Source: Bacilli bacterium | Lineage (GTDB): Bacteria; Bacillota_I; Bacilli_A; ML615J-28; CAG-698 | Assembly (NCBI GenBank): GCA_017617065.1 | Contig: JAFZWP010000004.1 | Coordinates: 98,225 to 162,224 of the forward strand | DNA length: 64,000 nt | Direction of reading: 5' to 3' | In this document: positions 63,715-64,000 of the stretch, piece by piece | How the letters are laid out: every line of letters begins with the position of its first letter | How positions within the stretch are numbered: the first letter of the stretch is position 1 | Made by a program: the position numbers and the translations under genes | The notes under the pieces: model-generated | Databases searched by the model: none | Told to the model about the DNA's origin: nothing | What the model saw: the letters and a program-made list of their open reading frames with translations, nothing else

Positions 63715-64000
63715 CTATCCTTGTTTCTTACGAATCATGTCACCTCTTGCAACTCTAAAATTAACATCTAGATAAATTATTTGTTTTGGATGCGGAGCAA
63801 CATCAACCATACTTCCATCTTCTAGCATCATTTTTTCTACTTTATATGATGTATTTTTTAGATTAGGTCCAAAGAATTCAAGCGTATCACCAACTTTAAA
63901 ATGATTTCTCTGCTCAATTATTGCTAAATGTTTATCTTCTTCATAATCTAAAACATAACCAACAAATTCTTTGGTTGGGTGATCATTAGAATCATATAAT
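63715..64000 (-). CDS. U32 peptidase-like protein (YrrO/TrhP type), C-terminal end
   Basis: The frame is open from the window edge to a TAG at 63715-63717, giving the last 94 residues. EFVGYVLDYEEDKHLAIIEQ, then FKVGDTLEFFGPN and the terminal VARGDMIRKK are the C-terminal barrel of the YrrO/TrhP2 family. This family helps hydroxylate tRNA wobble uridine in Bacillus. YrrO lies near greA in Bacillus too. The catalytic part is outside the window. Confidence 0.8.
   Translation of the reverse strand, partial: LYDSNDHPTKEFVGYVLDYEEDKHLAIIEQRNHFKVGDTLEFFGPNLKNTSYKVEKMMLEDGSMVDVAPHPKQIIYLDVNFRVARGDMIRKKQG

Noticed and set aside
1..64000. Mycoplasma genetic code (UGA read as Trp)
   Set aside because: TGA ends several clear genes in normal places (hypA, potB, tfoX-like) and Trp residues are encoded by TGG.
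1..64000. tRNA genes, rRNA genes and CRISPR arrays
   Set aside because: No cloverleaf-like GC-richer segments, no rRNA sequence and no regularly spaced direct repeats were found on reading; a covariance-model scan would settle it.

Overview
The window is low-GC (about 30 % by eye) bacterial chromosome. The gene set points to Bacilli/Mycoplasmatota: parE-parC, plsY, yneF, recU, rnhC, mutS2, yqeG-yqeH-yqeK-rsfS, a pot operon led by an XRE-cupin regulator, and lepA-hemW. The standard genetic code is used: TGA ends several genes (hypA, potB, the tfoX-like gene) and Trp is TGG, so this is not a code-4 mycoplasma. My best guess is an uncultured, host-associated Mollicutes-related lineage (RF39/RFN20/Acholeplasma-like). 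That rests on gene content only. I saw no rRNA, tRNA, CRISPR array, insertion sequence or intact prophage.

Layout. 0-2 kb: the end of a Zn/Cd-type P-ATPase, a Phd-PIN toxin-antitoxin pair with a consensus promoter, a 2[4Fe-4S] ferredoxin and yneF. 2-5 kb: a eukaryote-type glycogen branching enzyme and plsY. 5-12 kb: topoisomerase IV (parE-parC), then a Fic-fold protein whose catalytic motif is destroyed, then about 1.2 kb of AT-rich non-coding DNA; diverged repeats flank this segment. 12-16 kb: hypB, a large flavin/iron-sulfur oxidoreductase and hypA, with no hydrogenase in sight. 16-21 kb: XRE-cupin regulator and potABCD. 21-31 kb: a complete oligopeptide importer (oppA, then oppBCDF after a terminator) with large insertions in OppC, OppD and OppF. 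31-34 kb: a lipoprotein metallopeptidase (DUF885) carrying MBG-like domains.

34-40 kb: tfoX-like, xerD, deoB and lipase genes, followed by a group of surface or secreted proteins: an InlB-B-repeat-like protein, a frameshifted remnant, a lipoprotein and a membrane-anchored barnase-family ribonuclease. 40-46 kb: hemW, lepA, a YczE-like membrane protein, recU, and thiT under a TPP riboswitch with its terminator. 46-51 kb: Ntdp, a GNAT acetyltransferase, a zinc-ribbon membrane protein, GH20 hexosaminidase, GDPD, and a two-gene unit of an XRE regulator plus an acidic helical-repeat protein. 51-56 kb: mutS2, an SGNH esterase and a eukaryote-like hexokinase with overlapping ends, then rnhC. 56-64 kb: rpsU, rdgB, nuclease and HU genes, yqeG-yqeH and a yqeK::rsfS fusion, a ROK-like protein, greA, and the end of a yrrO-like U32 gene.

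Together the genes suggest a scavenging lifestyle: importers for peptides, polyamines and thiamine; surface peptidase and ribonuclease; sugar-processing hydrolases; and glycogen branching. The items I would look at first are the membrane-tethered barnase (39777-40397), the pseudo-Fic gene after parEC with its flanking repeats (9.5-11.9 kb), the extracytoplasmic domain inside OppC with coiled-coil insertions in three ABC ATPases, and the orphan HypA/HypB pair around an oxidoreductase.
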